Assembly (NCBI GenBank): GCA_903913645.1
Contig: CAIWMA010000405.1
Coordinates: forward strand, 1-34,910
Source: an uncultured Bacteroidales bacterium
GTDB lineage: Bacteria > Bacteroidota > Bacteroidia > Bacteroidales > UBA4417
Direction: 5' to 3'
DNA: 34,910 bases
Shown here one piece after another: positions 1-6,897 of this stretch. A model generated the notes under the pieces. The model was not told the origin of the DNA. It made no database searches and saw only the letters and a list, made by a program, of their open reading frames with translations. The number at the start of each line of letters is the position of its first letter. The first letter of the stretch is position 1. A program made the translations under genes and the position numbers.

Positions 1-2832
1 AGAACTTTTATTTACAGTCCTTAGATTAACGCGTTTTATAAAATCGAAAATATTTCCAAAGGGACCATTTTCGGTACGTTCCGATAACAACGAATCTGCT
101 GCAGCATCGCCCATTCCTTTAAGAGCCTTGAGCCCGAAACGAATTTCCTTATTCTTATTTACCGAAAAGTTAAGTCCTGATTCGTTTACATCCGGACCTA
201 AAACGCGTAAACTCATCCTGCGGCACTCGTCGAGGTAAGCCGTGAGGTTATCAACATTTCCTAGGTTGGTGGTAAGTAAAGCCGCCATGTATTCAGCTGG
301 GTAATGAACTTTCAGATATGCTGTCTGGTATGCAATGTAGGCATAACAGGTACTATGCGATTTATTAAAAGCGTAGGATGCAAAATCTTCCCAGTCAGTC
401 CATATCTTATTAAGCTTATCTTCGGGATGGCCATTTTCAGTTCCGCCTTTAATAAACTCGGGTTTCATTTTATCCAGTTTCTCGCGGATCTTTTTACCCA
501 TCACCTTTCGCAACTCATCTGCTTTGCCTTTGCTGAAGCCGGCCAGCTTCTGCGAAAGGAGCATAACCTGTTCCTGGTAAACAGTAATACCATAGGTTTC
601 GTGCAGAATTTCTTCCATAATGGGAAGATCGTATGAAACAACCTCCCGGCCATGTTTACGCGCTATGTAGTTGGGGATATACTTAATAGGTCCCGGACGG
701 AAAAGTGCATTCATGGCAATAAGATCCTCAAACTTATCGGGTTTCAGGTTGCGTAGATGCTGTTTCATCCCGATACTTTCAAACTGGAATGTGCCGTCGG
801 TATCACCACGCTGATAGAGTTCGAAGGTTGCTGTATCGTCGAGTGGAATTGTGTCCAGGTCTAATTTAATACCATGGTTTTCTTCAATTAACTGGAGGCA
901 ATCTTTCAGAATGGTAAGGTTTTTTAAACCCAGGAAGTCCATTTTGATAACACCGGCAGATTCGATGATATTCCCTTCGAACTGCGTTACCCACAAAGGA
1001 GAATCTTTTGCAATGCAAACCGGAATTAGTTCAGTAAGATCGGTTGGTGCAATAATAATACCAGCCGCGTGAATGCCTGTGCCACGCACGGAACCTTCGA
1101 GTTTTTCAGCCAGCTGCAGCACTTTTTTCTGCAAAAGCATAGAAGTATCAGTACCGGCAAAATTATATATCTCCCTGATTTTACGGATATTATCCATATC
1201 TTCAGATCGAAGGTCTTCTTTTTCCTCCAGCGACTTTTCGCCATTTTTATGAGCATCTCTAACTGTAAGCGGAGCCATGAGTACCCTTTTGAGTTTTATG
1301 CCAGGTTTATCAGGTACCAGTTTAGTAAGATAATTACTTGTATTCAGGTCGAGATCGAGAACACGGGCAACATCCTTAATACTGCTTTTGGCAGCCATAG
1401 TACCATAGGTAACAATCTGGGCAACCTGGTTCTGGCCGTATTTCTGCACTACGTAATCGATTACTTTTTGACGGCCCTGATCGTCGAAATCCGTATCAAT
1501 ATCAGGCATGCTGATACGCTCAGGATTAAGGAAACGTTCGAACAGCAAGTTGTACTTCATTGGATCGATATTGGTAATTGCAGTACAATACGCTACCACA
1601 CTACCGGCTGCCGAACCACGGCCGGCACCGATATAAACACCCATATCGCGACCGGCTTTTATAAAATCGCTTACAATCAGGAAGTAACCGGCAAAACCCA
1701 TATCGTGTATGGTTTGCAACTCAAAATCAATGCGTTCGCGAAGCTGAGGTGTAATATCACCATACCGTACTTTAGCACCAATGTAGGTGAGATGTTTCAG
1801 AAACTCCCATTGATTTCGCACATCGGCGGTAATTTCTTTTTGCCCGTTTACATCTTTACGATCGGTAAAAATAGAATTCCTATGCAGAACAAACTCAGGC
1901 GGCACAGGGAAATTTGGCAACAAAATATCCCTTTTGAGCTGAATGATTTCAACCTTATCAACAATTTCATTTGTATTATCAATGGCTTCTGGTACGTCAG
2001 CAAAGAGCGTACTCATCTGCTCTGTATTTTTGAAAAAGAACTGATCGTTATAAAACGAAAAGCGCCTGCCTTTTACAAGGGCATCGCCGTCGCCATACTC
2101 ACGAAAAGTAGGAGTACTTTGTTTTTCACCGGTATTTACACAGAGCAGAATATCGTGTGCATTTGAATCTTCCTGTTCAACGTAATGCGAATCGTTGCTG
2201 GCAATCATTTTCACATTGTACCTGGCGGCGAACCGTTGCAGCACAAGGTTAACGTCATTCTGCTCAGGTATATCGTGGCGTTGAAGTTCCACATAATAAT
2301 CTTCACCAAAAATATCAAGCCACCATTTAAATATCTTTTCAGCTTCGGCTTCACCTTTAGAAGAAATAGTTCGCGGTACTTCGGCGCCAAGGCAGCAAGT
2401 AGTAGCAATAAGTCCTTCATGATATTGAAGCAATAATTCCTTATCAATACGCGGATATTTACCATACAGACCCTGAATATAACCTAGCGAAGCAAGTTTA
2501 ACAAGATTCCGGTACCCTATGGCATTTTTGGCAAGAAGCAACTGATGGTAACGAACATCTTTTTCACCGCCGGTAAATTTTCGTTTGTGACGATCCTGAA
2601 CCAGGTAAAATTCGCAGCCAACAATAGGTTTAATTACAGGGATAGCACTCTTTCCGTTGATTTTTTCTGCTTCGGCAATAAATTGAAAAGCACCGAACAT
2701 GTTTCCATGATCGGTAAGTGCAATACCAGGCATTCCGTCGGCAACAGCCTTTCGGAACATTGCCGGTATTTCGGCAGCACCATCGAGTAATGAATATTGA
2801 GAATGTACGTGAAGATGACTAAATTTGGGCAT
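1..2832 (-). CDS. dnaE: DNA polymerase III subunit alpha (partial, 3' end outside window)
   Basis: Catalytic subunit of the replicative DNA polymerase. The ORF track misses it because no stop codon lies in the window; 944 codons are visible, read in reverse from the ATG at 2830-2832. The N-terminus, MPKFSHLHVHSQYSLLDG, is the PHP-domain opening, with a second PHP motif TDHGNMF. The catalytic palm motif MPDIDTDFDD lies at about residues 442-451, preceded by GRGSAAGSVVAY. The third palm region KMDFLGLKNLTIL is near residue 630. The downstream fingers/HhH section contains AFNKSHSTCYAYIAYQTAYL. The gene is cut in the helix-hairpin-helix/C-terminal region, so the OB-fold and tau-binding tail are not visible. 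I see no intein or frameshift. The gene diverges from the plus-strand genes that follow and has paired palindromes upstream. Confidence 0.97.
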   Translation of the reverse strand, partial: MPKFSHLHVHSQYSLLDGAAEIPAMFRKAVADGMPGIALTDHGNMFGAFQFIAEAEKINGKSAIPVIKPIVGCEFYLVQDRHKRKFTGGEKDVRYHQLLLAKNAIGYRNLVKLASLGYIQGLYGKYPRIDKELLLQYHEGLIATTCCLGAEVPRTISSKGEAEAEKIFKWWLDIFGEDYYVELQRHDIPEQNDVNLVLQRFAARYNVKMIASNDSHYVEQEDSNAHDILLCVNTGEKQSTPTFREYGDGDALVKGRRFSFYNDQFFFKNTEQMSTLFADVPEAIDNTNEIVDKVEIIQLKRDILLPNFPVPPEFVLHRNSIFTDRKDVNGQKEITADVRNQWEFLKHLTYIGAKVRYGDITPQLRERIDFELQTIHDMGFAGYFLIVSDFIKAGRDMGVYIGAGRGSAAGSVVAYCTAITNIDPMKYNLLFERFLNPERISMPDIDTDFDDQGRQKVIDYVVQKYGQNQVAQIVTYGTMAAKSSIKDVARVLDLDLNTSNYLTKLVPDKPGIKLKRVLMAPLTVRDAHKNGEKSLEEKEDLRSEDMDNIRKIREIYNFAGTDTSMLLQKKVLQLAEKLEGSVRGTGIHAAGIIIAPTDLTELIPVCIAKDSPLWVTQFEGNIIESAGVIKMDFLGLKNLTILKDCLQLIEENHGIKLDLDTIPLDDTATFELYQRGDTDGTFQFESIGMKQHLRNLKPDKFEDLIAMNALFRPGPIKYIPNYIARKHGREVVSYDLPIMEEILHETYGITVYQEQVMLLSQKLAGFSKGKADELRKVMGKKIREKLDKMKPEFIKGGTENGHPEDKLNKIWTDWEDFASYAFNKSHSTCYAYIAYQTAYLKVHYPAEYMAALLTTNLGNVDNLTAYLDECRRMSLRVLGPDVNESGLNFSVNKNKEIRFGLKALKGMGDAAADSLLSERTENGPFGNIFDFIKRVNLRTVNKSS

Positions 2833-2884
2833 GTAAAGCTTGATTATCAGATTTTTACCATTTATCAATGGAATCTGCTAAGAT

Positions 2885-2921
2885 ACCTGTTTTAGAACAG
2901 GTGGTTATCAAGTGTTGATAA
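2885..2921. promoter_or_regulatory. Two adjacent palindromes upstream of dnaE
   Basis: ACCTGTT-TTAG-AACAGGT (2885-2902) is followed after 2 bases by TTATCAA-GTG-TTGATAA (2905-2921). Both have perfect 7-bp arms. They lie 53-89 bases before the dnaE start codon, in its promoter or leader. They could be operator sites or leader hairpins. Neither has a T-tract, so they do not look like terminators. The function is unknown. Confidence 0.5.
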
Positions 2922-3066
2922 ATTATAGTAAAACCATTCCTGAAACCGGAAGACCCTGAAAGCTAAGGCCGAAGGCTAAATCACAATTTTAATCAAGACT
3001 AAATTTCTGAGTATTTTCCTAAATCTGAAAAAACACATAAAATGCATGTGTATTAAAGAAAAATTA

Positions 3067-3074
3067 TAGCTTTG
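3067..3074 (+). promoter_or_regulatory. Possible -7 box TAGCTTTG
   Basis: Matches the Bacteroidetes -7 consensus TAnnTTTG and points toward the membrane protein gene 235 bases downstream. No TTTG is present at the expected -33 position and the leader would be long, so this is weak. Confidence 0.25.
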
Positions 3075-3308
3075 TTAAAAAAACATTGTAAAAGTGACGA
3101 GATTAGCATGTTCCTTTGGCATTGAAAGAGGTTAAACCATCCTATAAACATGATAATTACTAATTCAGTAAAACTTTTTTCCAGCAGTCAAAAGGAATAT
3201 CAGGTTTTCAGTTTGGGTTGAAATTTGAAAAACAAGTATTTCTGATTTACTCAGGACAGAGATTGAAAATAATTAAAATGAAGTATTATTGATGAATAAA
3301 GTTGGCAT

Positions 3309-3839
3309 ATGAGAGCAAGAAGCAAAACAATTGAAATTCACATCCTGGTTATAACTATGGCATTTCTGGCAGTTGGAGCTATTTATGGCGGTATTAGCCT
3401 GATGAATGATCCATCGGGTGAAACACTTGAGTTACCTCTGAAATTACTTAAGGGAACAATTTTCTCCAGTTACATGATACCAGGCATTATTCTATTTCTA
3501 ACGCTTGGATTTTTTCCGCTCTTCCTGATTTTTCCATTAATTTTCAAACCCAGATGGCCTGTTATCGATAAATTAAATATTTATAGAAGCTATCACTGGG
3601 CATGGACCTATACACTGTATACCGCCATAATGCTAATTATCTGGATAGATGTTCAGATAATAATTCTACAAACCTCATCTGTTATACAAGGTATATTCGG
3701 ACTAATAGGCGTATTTATACTTATATTGGTTTTATCGCCACGTGTTAAGCGCTATTACAAGATTCAGACCCACACCAGGCACCATGTAAATAAGGCTAAA
3801 TCAAACGAAGATAAAATATTTGATGATTCTGATCTGTAA
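3309..3839 (+). CDS. Conserved four-helix membrane protein of unknown function
   Basis: 176 residues with four predicted membrane helices at about 12-32, 54-79, 98-120 and 124-143. The C-terminal tail (144-176) is polar, basic then acidic. Features that look family-conserved are MNDPSGETLELPL after helix 1, the helix-2 start YMIPGIILF, and HWAWTYTLY at the start of helix 3. I recall this pattern from small predicted membrane proteins in several phyla, all without assigned function. No enzymatic motif is visible. It sits alone between dnaE and the rpsP operon promoter; the promoter's TTTG begins 4 bases after this stop codon, so the two are tightly packed but probably separate units. I cannot name a role. 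Confidence 0.8.
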   Translation: MRARSKTIEIHILVITMAFLAVGAIYGGISLMNDPSGETLELPLKLLKGTIFSSYMIPGIILFLTLGFFPLFLIFPLIFKPRWPVIDKLNIYRSYHWAWTYTLYTAIMLIIWIDVQIIILQTSSVIQGIFGLIGVFILILVLSPRVKRYYKIQTHTRHHVNKAKSNEDKIFDDSDL

Positions 3840-3842
3840 TGC

Positions 3843-3873
3843 TTTGAAAATCAAAAATAACATCCTACCTTTG
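3843..3873 (+). promoter_or_regulatory. Promoter of the rpsP operon
   Basis: TTTG at 3843-3846 and TACCTTTG at 3866-3873 are separated by 19 bases, a full match to the Bacteroidetes housekeeping promoter (TTTG / TAnnTTTG). Transcription would start near 3880, leaving a leader of about 80 bases before rpsP. The stretch from the -7 box onward is nearly identical to that of the proline dehydrogenase promoter. Confidence 0.7.
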
Positions 3874-3958
3874 CACCCTTAAAATAAAAACCTGCAGATA
3901 ATTATAACTATCTATAAAGCAAGGTTTTATAATTAACCAATTAACAAATACAATTTAC

Positions 3959-4666
3959 ATGGCAACAAAGATGAGATTACAGCGATTTGGGAAAAAAGGC
4001 CAGGCCTATTTCCATATCGTGATTGCTGATGGTCGTGCACCACGTGACGGACGTTTTATTGAAAAAATTGGAATTTATAACCCAATCACCCGGCCGGCTG
4101 ACATTCAGATTGATTTTGACCGTGCCCTTTATTGGGTAAAAACAGGTGCTGAACCTACAGAAACTGTTGAAGCTATCCTGAAATATACAGGAGTTGCTTA
4201 TATGCATCACCTGATAAAAGGCGTTGCTAAAGGTGCGATGACCGAAGAACAGGCTCAGGCTAAATTCGAAGAATGGAAGACTGTTAAAACAGGAAAAATT
4301 GAAAGCGCTAAAAACGACCTTGGTCTTAAAGCAAAAACAGAAGACAAAAAACGCCTTGCCGCTGAGGTTAAAGTTAACCAGGCCAAAGCTGATGCATTAG
4401 CTAAAAAATTAGCTGCAGAAGCTAAAAAAGCAGCTGGTGTAGTTGAAGAAGAAGTTGAAGAAGAAGTTGCTGAAGCAGTAGAAGAAACACCTGAAGTAGT
4501 TGCTGAAGTTGCTCCTGAAGTAGTTGCTGAAGCTGCTCCTGAAGTAGTTGCTGAAGCTGCTCCTGAAGTAGTTGCTGAAGTTGCTCCTGAAGTAGTTGCT
4601 GAAGTAGTTGCTGAAGTTACCGAAGAAGCTGCTCCTGAAGCACCTGCAACCGAAGAAAAAGCATAA
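3959..4666 (+). CDS. rpsP: 30S ribosomal protein S16 with long repetitive C-terminal extension
   Basis: A small-subunit ribosomal protein needed for 30S assembly. The S16 domain occupies residues 1 to about 82, with RLQRFGKKGQAYFHIVIAD and GRFIEKIGIYNP. Canonical S16 is about 80-90 residues, while this protein has 235. Residues 83-160 form a Lys/Ala-rich, probably helical segment. Residues 161-235 are strongly acidic and built on an 8-residue repeat, PEVVAEVA/PEVVAEAA, encoded by a 24-bp tandem repeat. Extensions rich in Ala and Glu are, as I recall, common on Bacteroidetes S16, but the exact repetition here looks recent. It is the first gene of an operon; rimM starts 7 bases after the stop, the usual S16-RimM pairing. 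Confidence 0.97.
   Translation: MATKMRLQRFGKKGQAYFHIVIADGRAPRDGRFIEKIGIYNPITRPADIQIDFDRALYWVKTGAEPTETVEAILKYTGVAYMHHLIKGVAKGAMTEEQAQAKFEEWKTVKTGKIESAKNDLGLKAKTEDKKRLAAEVKVNQAKADALAKKLAAEAKKAAGVVEEEVEEEVAEAVEETPEVVAEVAPEVVAEAAPEVVAEAAPEVVAEVAPEVVAEVVAEVTEEAAPEAPATEEKA
4490..4606 (+). repeat. 24-bp tandem repeat inside rpsP
   Basis: About five copies of CCTGAAGTAGTTGCTGAAG plus 5 bases, starting at 4490, 4514, 4538, 4562 and 4586; the last is shortened. Copies differ only at GTT/GCT in the seventh codon. The unit encodes PEVVAE(V/A)A. The repeat stays in frame, so copy-number change would lengthen or shorten the S16 tail without a frameshift. Confidence 0.9.
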
Positions 4667-4673
4667 TTGCCCT

Positions 4674-5204
4674 ATGAAACAAGATGAACTTTTCCAACTG
4701 GGAAAGATCGTCAGAACTTTCGGCACAAAAGGCGAAGTAATATTTCAGATTGATAGTGAAATACTTTCGCGGATAAAAAAACTGGAATCAGTGTATCTCA
4801 AAATTAATGAGAACCTGGTTCCTTTTTTTATTGAACTGCTACAGCCCAAGGCCAAAGGTCAGGCGCTGGTGAAGTTCCTGGATGTTGACAGCACTGATGA
4901 ATCTTCCCTGCTCTCCGGTTGCGATATATTTATACCAATCGCACAATTGCCAAAGCAAAAAGGCACCCAATTATTTTCCGTTGAAATTGAAGGATACACC
5001 GTAATCGATGCCATTCGTGGTGAAACAGGTACTGTGCGTACCGTGCTGGAAATGCCGCAGCAGGCTTTGCTTGCTATTGATTTTAACGGCAAGGAAATAC
5101 TGGTGCCCATTGTTGACGAAATCGTAAAAAAGATCGACAGGAAAACCAGGACGATACATATCGAAGCACCGGAAGGACTGATTGATTTGTACCTGGAAGG
5201 GTAA
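4674..5204 (+). CDS. rimM: Ribosome maturation factor RimM
   Basis: A 16S rRNA processing factor that binds free 30S subunits near S19 during 3'-domain maturation. The ORF track begins at 4608 inside rpsP; I place the start at the ATG at 4674, giving 176 residues with the typical opening DELFQLGKIVRTFGTKGEV. The N-terminal RimM barrel covers about 5-85 and the C-terminal PRC-barrel about 98-172, with KEILVPIVDEIVKKID. The length fits the family (about 165-185). It lies 7 bases after rpsP and is co-transcribed with it, and 80 bases before the methyltransferase start chosen here. Confidence 0.95.
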   Translation: MKQDELFQLGKIVRTFGTKGEVIFQIDSEILSRIKKLESVYLKINENLVPFFIELLQPKAKGQALVKFLDVDSTDESSLLSGCDIFIPIAQLPKQKGTQLFSVEIEGYTVIDAIRGETGTVRTVLEMPQQALLAIDFNGKEILVPIVDEIVKKIDRKTRTIHIEAPEGLIDLYLEG

Positions 5205-5284
5205 GGTGATACTGGTGACTGGTGATTGGTTTGCAATTACAACCTATTTACTATTTTCGATTAACTATTAACCAACCACCCCAC

Positions 5285-5989
5285 GTGTTCCATTTCAAGA
5301 AATTCAGTATCGACGACAGCAAAGCTGCCATGAAAATCGGCACTGATTCTGTATTACTTGGTGCATGGGCGCCTTGTGGCCTGGAAACCAGGATACTTGA
5401 TATTGGCGCCGGTTCAGGAATATTAGCCTTGATGATGGCTCAAAGAAGCGATAAGATTTTAATTGATGCTGTAGAAATTGACCCAAATGCGACTGAGCAG
5501 GCACGTATAAATGTTCAGTTAAGTCCATGGTCGGGCCAGATTCAGGTATTCAATTCATCAATCCAGGAGTTTTTATTAAAAACACAAAATAAATACAGCC
5601 TGATTATCAGCAATCCGCCTTTTTTTACTGATTCAGTGAAAGCACCTGATAGAGCACGAAATATTGCCAGACATAATGATACTTTACCCGTCAACGAATT
5701 GCTGGAAATTACGTCTAAACTACTTGAATTAACTGGCAAGGGTGCTTTTATAATTCCTGCTGATGCTCTAGAAATCTGGATTTTCGAAGCATCTAAACTT
5801 TTACTATTCCCACTTTTTATAACGAGAGTCAAAAGTTCGATCAATCACAATCCTCATCGGGTATTGATTGTATTTACAAAAAATAAAAAATCGGAAGTAA
5901 TTGATAATGAATTAACTATCTATATTTCAAAAGATATTTATACGAATGAGTACCGCCAACTCACCAAAGATTTTTATTTGAATTTTTAG
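5285..5989 (+). CDS. tRNA1(Val) (adenine(37)-N6)-methyltransferase-like protein (TrmN6/YfiC family)
   Basis: A class I SAM-dependent methyltransferase of the TrmN6/YfiC group, which methylates the N6 of A37 in tRNA1(Val). SAM motif I is LDIGAGSG (residues 38-45 from this start, LD at 59-60 from 5222). The acidic loop is VEIDP and the N6-adenine catalytic motif is ISNPPFF. No ATG precedes the domain. The ORF-track start at 5222 is a GTG; I prefer the GTG at 5285 because it gives VFHFKKFSIDD...KIGTDSVLLGAWA, matching where family members begin. Start uncertain (5222 possible); length 234 or 255. Probably the third gene of the rpsP-rimM operon. The match is to general family motifs, so the exact tRNA target is inferred. 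Confidence 0.85.
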   Translation: MFHFKKFSIDDSKAAMKIGTDSVLLGAWAPCGLETRILDIGAGSGILALMMAQRSDKILIDAVEIDPNATEQARINVQLSPWSGQIQVFNSSIQEFLLKTQNKYSLIISNPPFFTDSVKAPDRARNIARHNDTLPVNELLEITSKLLELTGKGAFIIPADALEIWIFEASKLLLFPLFITRVKSSINHNPHRVLIVFTKNKKSEVIDNELTIYISKDIYTNEYRQLTKDFYLNF

Positions 5990-6063
5990 TCAGTCTTGCA
6001 TAAATTCAAATGCGGGATATCAAAATCCCCATTAATACCTACCTTTATATCAAATTCAGGAAT

Positions 6064-6408
6064 ATGAGGATATTATTCACAAGTGGGATGACATTGCTGA
6101 TTTTTGTGTTCTCAATGCCAGCTATTTCACAAAAAGTCTTTAGTTGTAACAATCGCTACGATGCTGACATAAAGATATTTGTAGTTGAAAATCGCTACGA
6201 TGCTGACCTGTTGGTATTCAAAGTAAGCAATGCATATGATGCCGATGGAAATAAAGGACTTTGGTATTTCTGCAAGAACAAGTATGACGCAAAGAAAATA
6301 GTCTGGTTTGCTGAAAACAAATATGATGCCGACTTGTTAGTATGCTTTGTTGAAAATAAATATGATGCAGGATGGAGAGAAAAGGAAAAGATGCATTTGC
6401 TATACTAA
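6064..6408 (+). CDS. Secreted NxYDAD-repeat protein (DUF6150-like)
   Basis: The track ORF starts at 6010, but the ATG at 6064 gives a clean signal peptide (MRILFTSGMTLLIFVFSMPAISQ, cut near Q23), so I use that; 114 residues. The mature protein is six repeats of N(R/K/A)YDA(D/K/G) separated by short hydrophobic strands (IKIFVVE, LLVFKVS, IVWFAE, LLVCFVE). The unit is about 13 residues, with a longer third unit carrying GLWYFCK. The pattern agrees with my memory of the DUF6150 family, small proteins whose predicted structures are knotted. There are no catalytic residues I can name. It is 74 bases downstream of the methyltransferase on the same strand; co-transcription is possible. Function unknown. 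Confidence 0.75.
   Translation: MRILFTSGMTLLIFVFSMPAISQKVFSCNNRYDADIKIFVVENRYDADLLVFKVSNAYDADGNKGLWYFCKNKYDAKKIVWFAENKYDADLLVCFVENKYDAGWREKEKMHLLY
6148..6372 (+). repeat. Six degenerate repeats encoding NxYDAD units
   Basis: AATCGCTACGATGCTGAC and variants such as AATAAATATGATGCAGGA recur six times at about 39-48 base spacing. The repetition is clear in protein and still visible in DNA, which suggests internal duplication. Confidence 0.75.
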
Positions 6409-6897
6409 CCTGAATGTTTTATTTGAAATAGCAAAGGCGATGTGGTGAAGGTTCGAAAGGTCAGATAATACAAGAAATACAGAGGGATTTGCAAAAAGCC
6501 AAGTTGGGGACTTTGAATTTAATACTTTTCAGATAGCAACAAATATATTTTACATCCAATACTCTAAATCTAACTAAATTCTTTCTTATATTTGTTCATA
6601 CCAAAATTCGCTTACCTGGCAAGTCTCTTTTACAACTCGCAAAATACAGTTTTTCAAACCGATATAATCTTTTAATTTCTAATTACCAGATAAGAAATCC
6701 TCTAAAATTGAGGACATTGAAAACAACAGAAAAATAGATTTAGAAAAATATATACATTGATTGGGCTTCAGAATAAAATCGGAACTAAAATACCTTGAAA
6801 AATAAATCTGGATGTTTTCTGACAGCCTGATATAAATAATCAACCGAATTGAAAATCAAAAAAACCAATAATCATTAACCTTCAAAACTACTATTTT
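6409..6897. other. Intergenic region before the OmpA gene
   Basis: 489 AT-rich bases without a credible ORF or RNA gene. One plus-strand TATATTTG box lies at 6587-6594. The 300 bases between that box and the OmpA start could be a long leader; I saw no convincing secondary structure by eye. Confidence 0.5.
6587..6594 (+). promoter_or_regulatory. Possible -7 box TATATTTG upstream of the OmpA gene
   Basis: Matches TAnnTTTG on the correct strand, but there is no TTTG at -33 and the leader would be about 300 bases. Confidence 0.3.

Larger units (their letters stand above)
2833..3308. other. Intergenic region between dnaE and the membrane protein gene
   Basis: 476 AT-rich bases between divergently transcribed genes. 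I see two adjacent perfect palindromes near dnaE (2885-2921) and one TAnnTTTG match on the plus strand (3067-3074). No credible ORF or RNA gene was seen. I found no clear CAAAnnTA (minus-strand promoter) box for dnaE. Confidence 0.6.

Noticed and set aside
304-636. 110-residue plus-strand ORF
   Set aside because: Antisense shadow of the dnaE coding frame.
1069-2166. 365-residue plus-strand ORF
   Set aside because: Lies wholly antisense to dnaE, whose minus-strand frame has clear polymerase motifs across the same bases; the plus-strand product has no recognisable domain.
4409-4726. 105-residue minus-strand ORF rich in Phe, Ser and Asn
   Set aside because: A by-product of the repeat in rpsP read backwards.
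6014-6029. GGGAT-ATCAAA-ATCCC hairpin before the NxYDAD gene
   Set aside because: Only 5 bp of stem and no T-tract; too weak to call a terminator or regulator.
6409-6897. Possible tRNA or small RNA around GGTTCGAAAGG (about 6449)
   Set aside because: The T-loop-like string has no accompanying acceptor, D or anticodon stems.
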